Assembly: GCF_964340395.1 (NCBI RefSeq)
Contig: NC_135568.1
Span: forward strand, 18,123,776 to 18,187,775
Length of the DNA stretch: 64,000 nucleotides
Direction: 5' to 3'
Origin: Glandiceps talaboti
Taxonomy: Eukaryota > Hemichordata > Enteropneusta > Spengelidae
In this document: positions 24,976 to 35,790 of the stretch, piece by piece
Numbering within the stretch: position 1 is the stretch's first letter
Layout: each line of letters opens with the position of its first letter
The notes under the pieces: model-generated
Seen by the model: only the letters and a program-made list of their open reading frames with translations
What the model was told of the DNA's origin: nothing
The model's database searches: none
Program-made: the position numbers and the translations under genes

Positions 24976-26229
24976 CCATCTTGGGTGGCCTTGGAGTTCC
25001 ATCCTGAAAGGAATGAATCAAACAGTACAGTATAATCTTATTGAAGCAATGAAATAACAGTCATTCAGATTCTAATATTTACTCTTACGTTGCCGCTACT
25101 CACAATGTCAATGACCTTTTTGAAAAATATTACTGCCAATAATATAATTATGCTAATCTCCAAAATGTTTCTACATTCAGCTACAATCTACTTGTGACAT
25201 AAGGTCGTCACTACTTGTCATGTGCTTAGTACTGACAAGCGATCCTTTAGATAACTTGTACTTTCCATTGCTAAATGAAAACAACTTTGGCCAAAAAACC
25301 TAATGGCCCTTTTCAGTAATTTTACAATTCCAAATGCTTACTTACTTCTTTCACTTCTGATTGGCTGTCTGATCTTCATCTGCGCTCTATTTTCGTGCCA
25401 TCTTGGGTGGCCTTGGAGTTCCATCCTGAAAGGAATGAATCAAACAGTACAGTATAATCTTATTGAAGCAATGAAATAACAGTCATTCAGATTCTAATAT
25501 TTACTCTTACGTTGCCGCTACTCACAATAACCTTTTTGAAAAATATTACTGCCAATAATATAATTATGCTAATCTCCAAAATGTTTCTACATTCAGCTAC
25601 AATCTACTTGTGACATAAGGTTGTCACTACTTGTCATGTGCTTAGTACTGACAAGCGATCCTTTAGATAACTTGTACTTTCCATTGCTAAATGAAAACAA
25701 CTTTGGATAAAAAACCTAATGGCCCTTTTCAGTAATTTTACAATTCCAAATGCTTACTTACTTCTTTCACTTGTGATTGGCTGTCTGATGTTCATCTGCC
25801 CTCTATTTTCGTGCCATCTTGGGTGGCCTTGGAGTTCCATCCTGAAAGGAATGAATCAAACAGTACAGTATAATCTTATTGAAGTAATGAAATAACAGTC
25901 ATTCAGATTCTAATATTTACTCTTACGTTGCCGCTACTCACAATGACCTTTTTGAAAAATATTACTGCCAATAATATAATTATGCTAATCTCCAAAATGT
26001 TTCTACATTCAGCTACAATCTACTTGTGACATAAGGTTGTCACTACTTGTCATGTGCTTAGTACTGACAAGCGATCCTTTAGATAACTTGTACTTTCCAT
26101 TGCTAAATGAAAACAACTTTGGCCAAAAAACCTAATGGCCATTTTCAGTAATTTTACAATTCCAAATGCTTACTTACTTCTTTCACTTCTGATTGGCTGT
26201 CTGATCTTCATCTGCCCTCTATTTTCGTG
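24976..26229 (+). repeat. Three irregular monomers (R-like, caataacc type, P type)
   Basis: Starts at 24976, 25398 and 25814. The first has the 6-bp insertion but lacks the usual R flank alleles. The second has caataacc and tttggataaaa. The third has gaagtaatg. They resemble reshuffled members of the 4,592-bp HOR and form no clear periodic unit of their own. Confidence 0.6.
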
Positions 26230-27059
26230 CCATCTTGGGTGGCCTTGGAGTTCCATCCTGAAAGGAATGAATCAAACAGTACAGTATAATCTTATTGAAG
26301 CAATGAAATAACAGTCATTCGGATTCTAATATTTACTCTTACGTTGCCGCTACTCACAATGACCTTTTTGAAAAATATTACTGCCAATAATATAATTATG
26401 CTAATCTCAAAATGTTTCTACATTCAGCTACAATCTACTTGTGACATAAGGTTGTCACTACTTGTCATGTGCTTAGTACTGACAAAAGATCCTTTAGATA
26501 ACTTGTACTTTCCATTGCTAAATGAAAACAACTTTGGCCAAAAAACCTAATGGCCCTTTTCAGTAATTTTACAATTCCAAATGCTTACTTACTTCTTTCA
26601 CTTCTGATTGGCTGTCTGATCTTCATCTGCCATCTATTTTCGTGCCATCTTGGGTGGCCTTGGAGTTCCATCCTGACAGGAATGAATCAAACAGTACAGT
26701 ATAATCTTATTGAAGCAATGAAATAACAGTCATTCAGATTCTAATATTTACTCTTACGTTGCCGCTACTCACAATGACCTTTTTGAAAAATATTACTGCC
26801 AATAATATAATTATGCTAATCTCAAAATGTTTCTACATTCAGCTACAATCTACTTGTGACATAAGGTTGTCACTGCTTGTCATGTGCTTAGTACTGACAA
26901 AAGACCCTTTAGATAACTTGTACTTTCCATTGCTAAAAGAAAACAACTTTGGGCAAAAAACCTTATGGCCATTTTCAGTAATTTTACAATTCCAAATGCT
27001 TACTTACTTCTTTCACTTCTGATTGGCTGTCTGATCTTCATCTGCCCTCTATTTTCGTG
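26230..27059 (+). repeat. Dimer HOR, copy 1 (830 bp)
   Basis: Two 415-bp monomers, both with the ctcaaaatg deletion. The first has aaatgaaaac with tttggccaaa and tgccatcta and begins a tccatcctgacagg variant in the next unit. The second has ccttatgg instead of cctaatgg, removing the stop codon that closes the artefactual frame in other X monomers. Confidence 0.8.
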
Positions 27060-27889
27060 CCATCTTGGGTGGCCTTGGAGTTCCATCCTGAAAGGAATGA
27101 ATCAAACAGTACAGTATAATCTTATTGAAGCAATGAAATAATAGTCATTCAGATTCTAATATTTACTCTTACGTTGCCACTACTCACAATGACCTTTTTG
27201 AAAAATATTACTGCCAATAATATAATTATGCTAATCTCAAAATGTTTCTACATTCAGCTACAATCTACTTGTGACATAAGGTTGTCACTGCTTGTCATGT
27301 GCTTAGTACTGACAAAAGATCCTTTAGATAACTTGTACTTTCCATTGCTAAATGAAAACAACTTTGGCCAAAAAACCTAATGGCCCTTTTCAGTAATTTT
27401 ACAATTCCAAATGCTTACTTACTTCTTTCACTTCTGATTGGCTGTCTGATCTTCATCTGCCATCTATTTTCGTGCCATCTTGGGTGGCCTTGGAGTTCCA
27501 TCCTGACAGTAATGAATCAAACAGTACAGTATAATCTTATTGAAGCAATGAAATAACAGTCATTCAGATTCTAATATTTACTCTTACGTTGCCGCTACTC
27601 ACAATGACCTTTTTGAAAAATATTACTGCCAATAATATAATTATGCTAATCTCAAAATGTTTCTACATTCAGCTACAATCTACTTGTGACATAAGGTTGT
27701 CACTGCTTGTCATGTGCTTAGTACTGACAAAAGACCCTTTAGATAACTTGTACTTTCCATTGCTAAAAGAAAACAACTTTGGGCAAAAAACCTTATGGCC
27801 ATTTTCAGTAATTTTACAATTCCAAATGCTTACTTACTTCTTTCACTTCTGATTGGCTGTCTGATGTTCATCTGCCCTCTATTTTCGTG
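27060..27889 (+). repeat. Dimer HOR, copy 2 (830 bp)
   Basis: Repeats the previous dimer with few differences: aatagtcattcag, gttgccact (loss of a CpG near 27178), actgcttgtc, cctgacagtaatg and gatgttc. It is the last domain I unit. Confidence 0.8.
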
Positions 27890-28305
27890 CCATCTTGGGT
27901 GGCCTTGGAGTTCCATCCTGAAAGGAATGTATCAAACAGTACAGTATAATCTTATTGAAGCAATGAAATAACAGTCATTCAGATTCTAATATTTACTCTT
28001 ACGTTGCCGCTACTCACAATGACCTTTTTGAAAAATATTACTGTCAATAATATAATTATGCTAATCTCCAAAATGTTTCTTCATTCAGCTACAATCTACT
28101 TGTGACACGAGGTTGTCACTACTTGTCATGTGCTTAGTAGTGACAAAAGATCCTTTAGATCACTTGTACTTTCCATTGCTAAATGAAAACAACTTTGGCC
28201 AAAAAACCTAATGGCCCTTTTCAGTAATTTTACAATTCCAAATGCTTACTTACTTCTTTCACTTCTGATTGGCTGTCTGATCTTCATCTACCCTCTATTT
28301 TCGTG
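27890..28305 (+). repeat. Transition monomer between domains
   Basis: Resembles H5 of domain II (actgtcaat, tttcttcattc, aaatgaaaac). It also has private changes: gaatgtatc, gacacgagg, agtagtgac, gatcacttg and tcatctaccc. The number of singletons is higher than in its neighbours, as expected at a domain edge that escapes homogenisation. Confidence 0.6.
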
Positions 28306-29135
28306 CCATCTTGGGTGGCCTTGGAGTTCCATCCTGAAAGGAATGAATCAAGCAGTACAGTATAATCTTATTGAAGCAATGAAATAACAGTCATTCAGAT
28401 TATAATATTTACTCTTAAATTGCCGCTACTAAAGTGACCTTTTTGATAAATATCACTGCCAATAATATAGTTATGTTGATCTCCAAAATGTTTCTTCTTT
28501 CAGCTACAATTTACTGGTGACATAAGGTTGTCACTGCTTGTCATGTGCTTAGTACTGACAAAACACCCATTACATAACTTGTACTTTCCATTGCTAAAAG
28601 AAAACAACTTTGGCCAAAAAACCTAATGGCCATTTTCAGTAATTTTACAATTCCAAATGCTCACTTACTTCTTTCACTTCTGATTGGCTGTCTGATCTTC
28701 ATCTGCCCTCTATTTTCGTGCCATCTTGGGTGGCCTTGGAGTTCCATCCTGAAAGGAATGAATCAAACAGTACAGTATAATCTTATTGAAGCAATGAAAT
28801 AACAGTCATTCAGATTCTAATATTTACTCTTAAATTGCCGCTACTAAAGTGACCTTTTTGATAAATATCACTGCCAATAATATAGTTATGTTGATCTCCA
28901 AAATGTTTCTTCTTTCAGCTACAATTTACTTGTGACATAAGGTTGTCACTGCTTGTCATGTGCTTAGTAATGAAAAAACACCCATTAGATAACTTGTACT
29001 TTCCATTGCTAAAAGAAAACAACTTTGGGCAAAAAACCTAATGGCCATTTTCAGTAATTTTACAATTACAAATGCTCACTTACTTCTTTCACTTCTGATT
29101 GGCTATCTGATCTTCATCTGCCCTCTATTTTCGTG
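28306..29135 (+). repeat. Two adjacent B4-type diverged monomers
   Basis: Two 415-bp monomers carry the diverged block: ttaaattgcc, ctaaagtgacc, gataaatatcac, gttatgttgatc and tttcttctttc. Outside that block they match ordinary monomers. Elsewhere B4 monomers occur singly, so tandem pairing is unique here. Private changes include cattacataac (first) and agtaatgaaaaaac (second). Confidence 0.75.
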
Positions 29136-29551
29136 CCATCTTGGGTGGCCTTGGAGTTCCATCCTGAAAGGAATGAATCAAACAGTACAGTATAATCTTA
29201 TTGAAGCAATGAAATAACAGTCATTCAGATTCTAATATTTACTCTTATGTTGCCGCTACTCACAATGACCTTTTAGAAAAATTTGTCTGCCAATAATATA
29301 ATTATGCTAATCTCCAAAATGTTTCTACATTCAGCTACAATCTACTTGTGACATAAGGTTGTCACTGCTTGTCATGTGCTTAGTACTGACAAGCGATCCT
29401 TTAGATAACTTGTACTTTCCATTGCTAAAAGAAAACAACTTTGGGCAAAAAACCTAATGGCCATTTTCAGTAATTTTACAATTACAAATGCTCACTTACT
29501 TCTTTCACTTCTGATTGGCTATCTGATCTTCATCTGCCCTCTATTTTCGTG
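29136..29551 (+). repeat. H3-like monomer with a domain I allele
   Basis: Has ttatgttgcc, ttttagaaaaa and gtctgcc of type H3 but also aagcgatcc, which is otherwise confined to domain I. Read by eye as a recombinant or a retained ancestral allele. Confidence 0.6.
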
Positions 29552-31630
29552 CCATCTTGGGTGGCCTTGGAGTTGCATCCTGAAAGGAATGAATCAAACA
29601 GTACAGTATAATCTTATTGAAGGAATGAAATAACAGTCATTCAGATTCTAATATTTACTCTTACGTTGCCGCTACTCACAATGACCTTTTTGAAAAATAT
29701 TACTGTCAATAATATAGTTATGCTAATCTCCAAAATGTTTCTACATTAAGCTACAATCTACTTGTGACATAAGGTAGTCACTACTTGTCATGTGCTTAGT
29801 ACTGACAAAATATCCTTTAGATAACTTGTACTTTCCATTGCTAAAAGAAAACAACTTTGGCCAAAAAACCTAATGGCCCTTTTCAGTAATTTTACAATTC
29901 CAAATGCTTACTTACTTCTTTCACTTCTGATTGGCTGTCTGATCTTCATCTGCCCTCTATTTTCGTGCCATCTTGGGTGGCCTTGGTGTTCCATCCTGAA
30001 AGGAATGAATCAAACAGTACAGTATAATCTTATTGAAGCAATGAAATAACAGTCATTCAGATTCTAATATTTACTCTTATGTTGCCGCTACTCACAATGA
30101 CCTTTTTGAAAAATATGTCTGCCAATAATATAATTATGCTAATCTCCAAAATGTTTCTACATTCAGCTACAATCTACTTGTGACATAAGGTTGTCACTGC
30201 TTGTCATGTGCTTAGTACTGACAAAAGACCCTTTAGATAACTTGTACTTTCCATTGCTAAAAGAAAACAACTTTGGGCAAAAAACCTAATGGCCATTTTC
30301 AGTAATTTTACAATTACAAATGCTCACTTACTTCTTTCACTTCTGATTGGCTATCTGATCTTCATCTGCCCTCTATTTTCGTGCCATCTTGGGTGGCCTT
30401 GGAGTTCCATCCTGAAAGGAATGAATCAAACAGTACAGTATAATCTTATTGAAGCAATGAAATAACAGTCATTCAGATTCTAATATTTACTCTTATGTTG
30501 CCGCTACTCACAATGACCTTTTTGAAAAATATTACTGTCAATAATATAATTATGCTAATCTCCAAAATGTTTCTACATTCAGCTACAATCTACTTGTGAC
30601 ATAAGGTAGTCACTGCTTGTCATGTGCTTAGTACTGACAAAAGACCCTTTAGATAACTTGTACTTTCCACTGCTAAAAGAAAACAACTTTGGGCAAAAAA
30701 CCAAATGGCCATTTTCAGTACTTTTACAATTCCAAATGCTCACTTACTTCTTTCACTTCTGATTGGCTGTCTGATGTTCATCTGCCCTCTATTTTCGTGC
30801 CATCTTGGGTGGCCTTGGAGTTCCATCCTGAAAGGAATGAATCAAACAGTACAGTATAATCTTATTGAAGGAATGAAATAACAGTCATTCAGATTCTAAT
30901 ATTTACTCTTACGTTGCCGCTACTCACAATGACCTTTTTGAAAAATATTACTGTCAATAATATAATTATGCTAATCTCCAAAATGTTTCTTCATTCAGCT
31001 ACAATCTACTTGTGACATAAGGTTGTCACTACTTGTCATGTGCTTAGTACTGACAAAAGATCCTTTAGATAACTTGTACTTTCCATTGCTAAATGAAAAC
31101 AACTTTGGCCAAAAACCTAAATGCCCTTTTCAGTAATTTTACAATTCCAAATGCTTACTTACTTCTTTCACTTCTGATTGGCTGTCTGATCTTCATCTGC
31201 CCTCTATTTTCGTGCCATCTTGGGTGGCCTTGGAGTTCCATCCTGAAAGGAATGAATCAAACAGTACAGTATAATCTTATTGAAGCAATGAAATAACAGT
31301 CATTCAGATTCTAATATTTACTCTTACGTTGCCGCTACTCACAATGACCTTTTAGAAAAATATGTCTGCCAATAATATAATTATGCTAATCTCCAAAATG
31401 TTTCTACATTCAGCTACAATCTACTTGTGACATAAGGTTGTCACTGCTTGTCATGTGCTTAGTACTGACAAAAGACCCTTTAGATAACTTGTACTTTCCA
31501 TTGCTAAAAGAAAACAACTTTGGGCAAAAAACCTAATGGCCATTTTCAGTAATTTTACAATTACAAATGCTCACTTACTTCTTTCACTTCTGATTGGCTG
31601 TCTGATCTTCATCTAACCTCTATTTTCGTG
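29552..31630 (+). repeat. H2-H3-H4-H5 tetramer plus an extra H3-like monomer
   Basis: The four H types occur in heptamer order (starts 29552, 29968, 30384, 30800), followed at 31215 by an H3-like monomer. It precedes the first B1 just as truncated H tetramers precede B1 at 48689 and 59919, so it looks like the end of an older macro-unit. The H5 copy reads aaaaacctaaatgccc near 31112, a small rearrangement that opens a different short frame (31093-31296). Confidence 0.7.
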
Positions 31631-33292
31631 CCATCTTGGGTGGCATTGGAGTTCCATCCTGAAAGAAATGAATCAAACAGTACAGTATAATCTTATTGAA
31701 GCAATGAAATAACAGTCATTCAGATTCTAATATTTACTCTTATGTTGCCGCTACTCACAATGACCTTTTTGAAAAATATTACTGTCAATAATATAGTTAT
31801 GCTAATCTCCAAAATGTTTCTACATTAAGCTACAATCTACTTGTGACATAAGGTAGTCACTGCTTGTCATGTGCTTAGTACTGACAAAAGACCCTTTAGA
31901 TAACTTGTACTTTCCATTGTTAAAAGAAAACAACTTTGGGCAAAAAACCTAATGCCATTTTCAGTAATTTTACAATTACAAATGCTCACTTACTTCTTTC
32001 ACTTCTGATTGGCTGTCTGATGTTCATCTGCCCTCTATTTTCGTGCCATCTTGGGTGGCCTTGGAGTTCCATCCTGAAAGGAATGAATCAAACAGTATAG
32101 TATAATCTTTTTGAAGCAATGAAATAACAATCATTCAGATTCTAATATTTACTCTTACGTTGCCGCTACTCACAATGACCTTTTTCAAAAATATTACTGC
32201 CAATAATATAATTATGCTAATCTCCAAAATGTTTCTACATTCAGCTACAATCTACTTGTGACATAAGGTTGTCACTGCTTGTCATGTGCTTAGTACTGAC
32301 AAAACACCCTTTAGATAACTTGTACTTTCCACTGCTAAAAGAAAACAACTTTAGGCAAAAAACCTAATGGCCATTTTCAGTAATTTTACAATTCCAAATG
32401 CTCACTTACTTCTTTCACTTCTGATTGGCTGTCTGATCTTCATCTGCCCTCTATTTTCGTGCCATCTTGGGTGGCCTTGGAGTTCCATCCTGAAAGGAAT
32501 GAATCAAACAGTACAGTATAATCTTATTGAAGCAATGAAATAACAGTCATTCAGATTCTAATATTTACTCTTAAATTGCCGCTACTCACAATGACCTTTT
32601 TGAAAAACATTACTGTCAATAATATAATTATGCTAATCTCCAAAATGTTTCTACATTCAGCTACAATCTAGTTGTGACATAAGGTTGTCACTACTTGTCA
32701 TGTGCTTAGTACTGACAAAATATCCTTTAGATAACTTGTACTTTCCATTGCTAAAAGAAAACAACTTTGGCCAAAAAACGTGAGGGCCATTTTCAGTAAT
32801 TTTACAATTCCAAATGCTCACTTACTTCTTTCACTTCTGATTGGCTGTCTGATGTTCATCTGCCCTCTATTTTCGTGCCATCTTGGGTGGCCTTGGAGTT
32901 CCATCCTGAAAGGAATGAATCAAACAGTACAGTATAATCTTATTGAAGCAATGAAATAACAGTCATTCAGATTCTAATATTTACTCTTAAATTGCCGCTA
33001 CTAAAGTGACCTTTTTGATAAATATCACTGCCAATAATATAGTTATGTTGATCTCCAAAATGTTTCTTCTTTCAGCTACAATTTACTTGTGACATAAGGT
33101 TGTCACTGCTTGTCATGTGCTTAGTAATGACAAAACGCCCATTAGATAACTTGTACTTTCCATTGCTAAAAGAAAACAACTTTGGCCAAAAAACGTGAAG
33201 GCCATTTTCAGTAATTTTACAATTCCAAACGCTTACTTACTTCTTTCACTTCTGATTGGCTGTCTGATCTTCATCTGCCCTCTATTTTCGTG
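31631..33292 (+). repeat. B tetramer (B1-B4), copy 1, 1,662 bp
   Basis: B1: ttatgttgcc, cattaagct, aatgccatttt. B2: agtatagta, aatctttttg, tttttcaaaa, aaaacaccc, taggcaaa. B3: ttaaattgcc, gaaaaacatt, ctagttg, cgtgaggg. B4: the diverged block, agtaatgac, cgtgaagg, aaacgctta. Confidence 0.8.
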
Positions 33293-35790
33293 CCATCTTG
33301 GGTGGCCTTGGAGTTCCATCCTGAAAGGAATGAATCAAACAGTACAGTATAATCTTATTGAAGCAATGAAATAACAGTCATTCAGATTCTAATATTTACT
33401 CTTACGTTGCCGCTACTCACAATAACCTTTTTGAAAAATATTACTGCCAATAATATAATTATGCTAATCTCAAAATGTTTCTACATTCAGCTACAATCTA
33501 CTTGTGACATAAGGTTGTCACTGCTTGTCATGTGCTTAGTACTGACAAAAGACGCTTTAGATAACTTGTACTTTCCATTGCTAAAAGAAAACAACTTTGG
33601 CCAAAAAACCTAATGGCCATTTTCAGTAATTTTACAATTCCAAATGCTCACTTACTTCTTTCACTTCTGATTGGCTGTCTGATGTTCATCTGCCCTCTAT
33701 TTTCGTGCCATCTTGGGTGGCCTTGGAGTTCCATCCTGAAAGGAATGAATCAAACAGTACAGTATAATATTATTGAAGCTATGAAATAACAGTCATTCAG
33801 ATTCTAATATTTACTCTTACGTTGCCGCTACTCACAATGACCTTTTTGAAAAATATTACTGCCAATAATATAATTATGCTAATCTCCAAAATGTTTCTAC
33901 ATTCAGCTACAATCTACTTGTGACATAAGGTTGTCACTGCTTGTCATGTGCTTAGTACTGACAAAAGACCCTTTAGATAACTTGTACTTTCCATTGCTAA
34001 AAGAAAACAACTTTGGCCAAAAAACCTAATGGCCATTTTCAGTAATTTTACAATTCCAAATGCTCACATACTTCTTTCACTTCTGATTGTTGGCTGTCTG
34101 ATCTTCATCTGCCCTCTATTTTCGTGCCATCTTGGGTGGCCTTGGAGTTCCATCCTGAAAGGAATGAATCAAACAGTACAGTATAATCTTACTGAAGCAA
34201 TGAAATAACAGTCATTCAGATTCTAATATTTACTCTTACGTTGCCGCTACTCACAATGACCTTTTACAAAAATATTACTGCCAACAATATAATTATGCTA
34301 ATCTCCAAAATGTTTCTACATTCAGCTACAATCTACTTGTGACATAAGGTTGTCACTGCTTGTCATGTGCTTAGTACTGACAAAAGACCCTTTAGATAAC
34401 TTGTACTTTCCATTGCTAAAAGAAAACAACTTTGGCCAAAAAACCTAATGGCCATTTTCAGTAATTTTACAATTCCAAATGCTCACTTACTTCTTTCACT
34501 TCTGATTGGCTGTCTGATGTTCATCTGCCCTCTATTTTCGTGCCATCTTGGGTGGCCTTGGAGTTCCATCCTGAAAGGAATGAATCAAACAGTACAGTAT
34601 AATCTTATTGAAGCTATGAAATAACAGTCATTCAGATTCTAATATTTACTCTTACGTTGCCGCTACACACAATGACCTTTTTGAAAAATATTACTGCCAA
34701 TAATATAATTATGCTAATCTCCAAAATGTTTCTACATTCAGCTACAATCTACTTGTGACATAAGGTTGTCACTGCTTGTCATGTGCTTAGTACTGACAAA
34801 AGACCCTTTAGATAACTTGTACTTTCCATTGCTAAAAGAAAACAACTTTGGGCAAAAAACCAAATGGCCATTTTCAGTACTTTTACAATTCCAAATGCTC
34901 ACTTACTTCTTTCACTTCTGATTGGCTGTCTGATATTCATCAGCCCTCTATATTCGTGCCATCTTCGGTGGCCTTGGAGTTCCATCCTGAAAGGAATGAA
35001 TCAAACAGTATAGTATAATCTTATTGAAGCAATGAAATAACAGTCATTCAGATTCTAATATTTACTCTTATGTTGCCGCTACTCACAATGACCTTTTTGA
35101 AAAATATTACTGTCAATAATATAATTATGCTAATCTTCAAAATGTTTCTACATTCAGCTACAATCTAGTTGTGACATAAGGTTGTCACTACTTGTCATGT
35201 GCTTAGTACTGACAAAATATCCTTTAGATAACTTGTACTTTCCATTGCTAAAAGAAAACAACTTTGGCCAAAAAACCTAATGGCCATTTTCAGTAATTTT
35301 ACAATTCCAAATGCTTACTTACTTCTTTCACTTCTGATTGGCTGTCTGATGTTCGTCTGCCCTCTATTTTCATGCCATCTTGGGTGGCCTTGGAGTTCCA
35401 TCCTGAAAGGAATGAATCAAACAGTACAGTATAATCTTATTGAACCAATGAAATAACAGTCATTCAGATTCTAATATTTACTCTTAAATTGCCGCTACTA
35501 ACAGTGAGCTTTTTGATAAATATCAATGCGAATAATATAGTTATGTTGATCTCCAAAATGTTTCTTCTTTCAGCTACCATTTACTTGTGACATAAGGTTG
35601 TCACTGCTTGTCATGTGCTTAGTACTGACAAAAGACCCTTTAGATAACTTGTACTTTCCATTGCTAAAAGAAAACAACTTTGGGCAAAAAACCTAATGGC
35701 CATTTTCAGTAATTTTACAATTACAAATGCTCACTTACTTCTTTCACTTCTGATTGGCTATCTGATCTTCATCTGCCCTCTATTTTCGTG
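33293..35790 (+). repeat. A hexamer A1-A2-A3-H6-H7-D1, 2,498 bp (copies also at 38703 and 52845)
   Basis: A1: caataacc, ctcaaaatg, gacgcttta. A2: aatattattg, gaagctatg, cacatactt and the 3-bp insertion gattgttggctg. A3: cttactgaag, ttttacaaaa, gccaacaat. H6: gctacacac, gatattcatcagcc. H7: cttcggtgg, agtatagta, taatcttcaaa, ctagttg. D1: gaaccaatg, ctaacagtgagc. All three copies are exactly 2,498 bp from A1 start to H2 start. Confidence 0.85.

Larger units (their letters stand above)
1..27889 (+). repeat. Array domain I (X/W/U/T/S/V/Y/R monomer types)
   Basis: About 67 monomers share diagnostic alleles not used in the right half: aagcgatcc with aaatgaaaac, tcaagtgc with cacctataat, the aatagtcattcgg junction, and agtaagttt. 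The HOR period changes along the domain: irregular hexamer spacing to 4571, 11-mers to 13715, trimers to 16207, another 11-mer to about 24975, then dimers. That suggests several independent local amplifications of the same monomer pool. No gene is seen anywhere in it. Confidence 0.85.

Noticed and set aside
31093-31296. 67-codon open frame
   Set aside because: A different frame of one H5-like monomer, opened by the small rearrangement at aaaaacctaaatgccc. It is unique to that copy and spans the monomer boundary.
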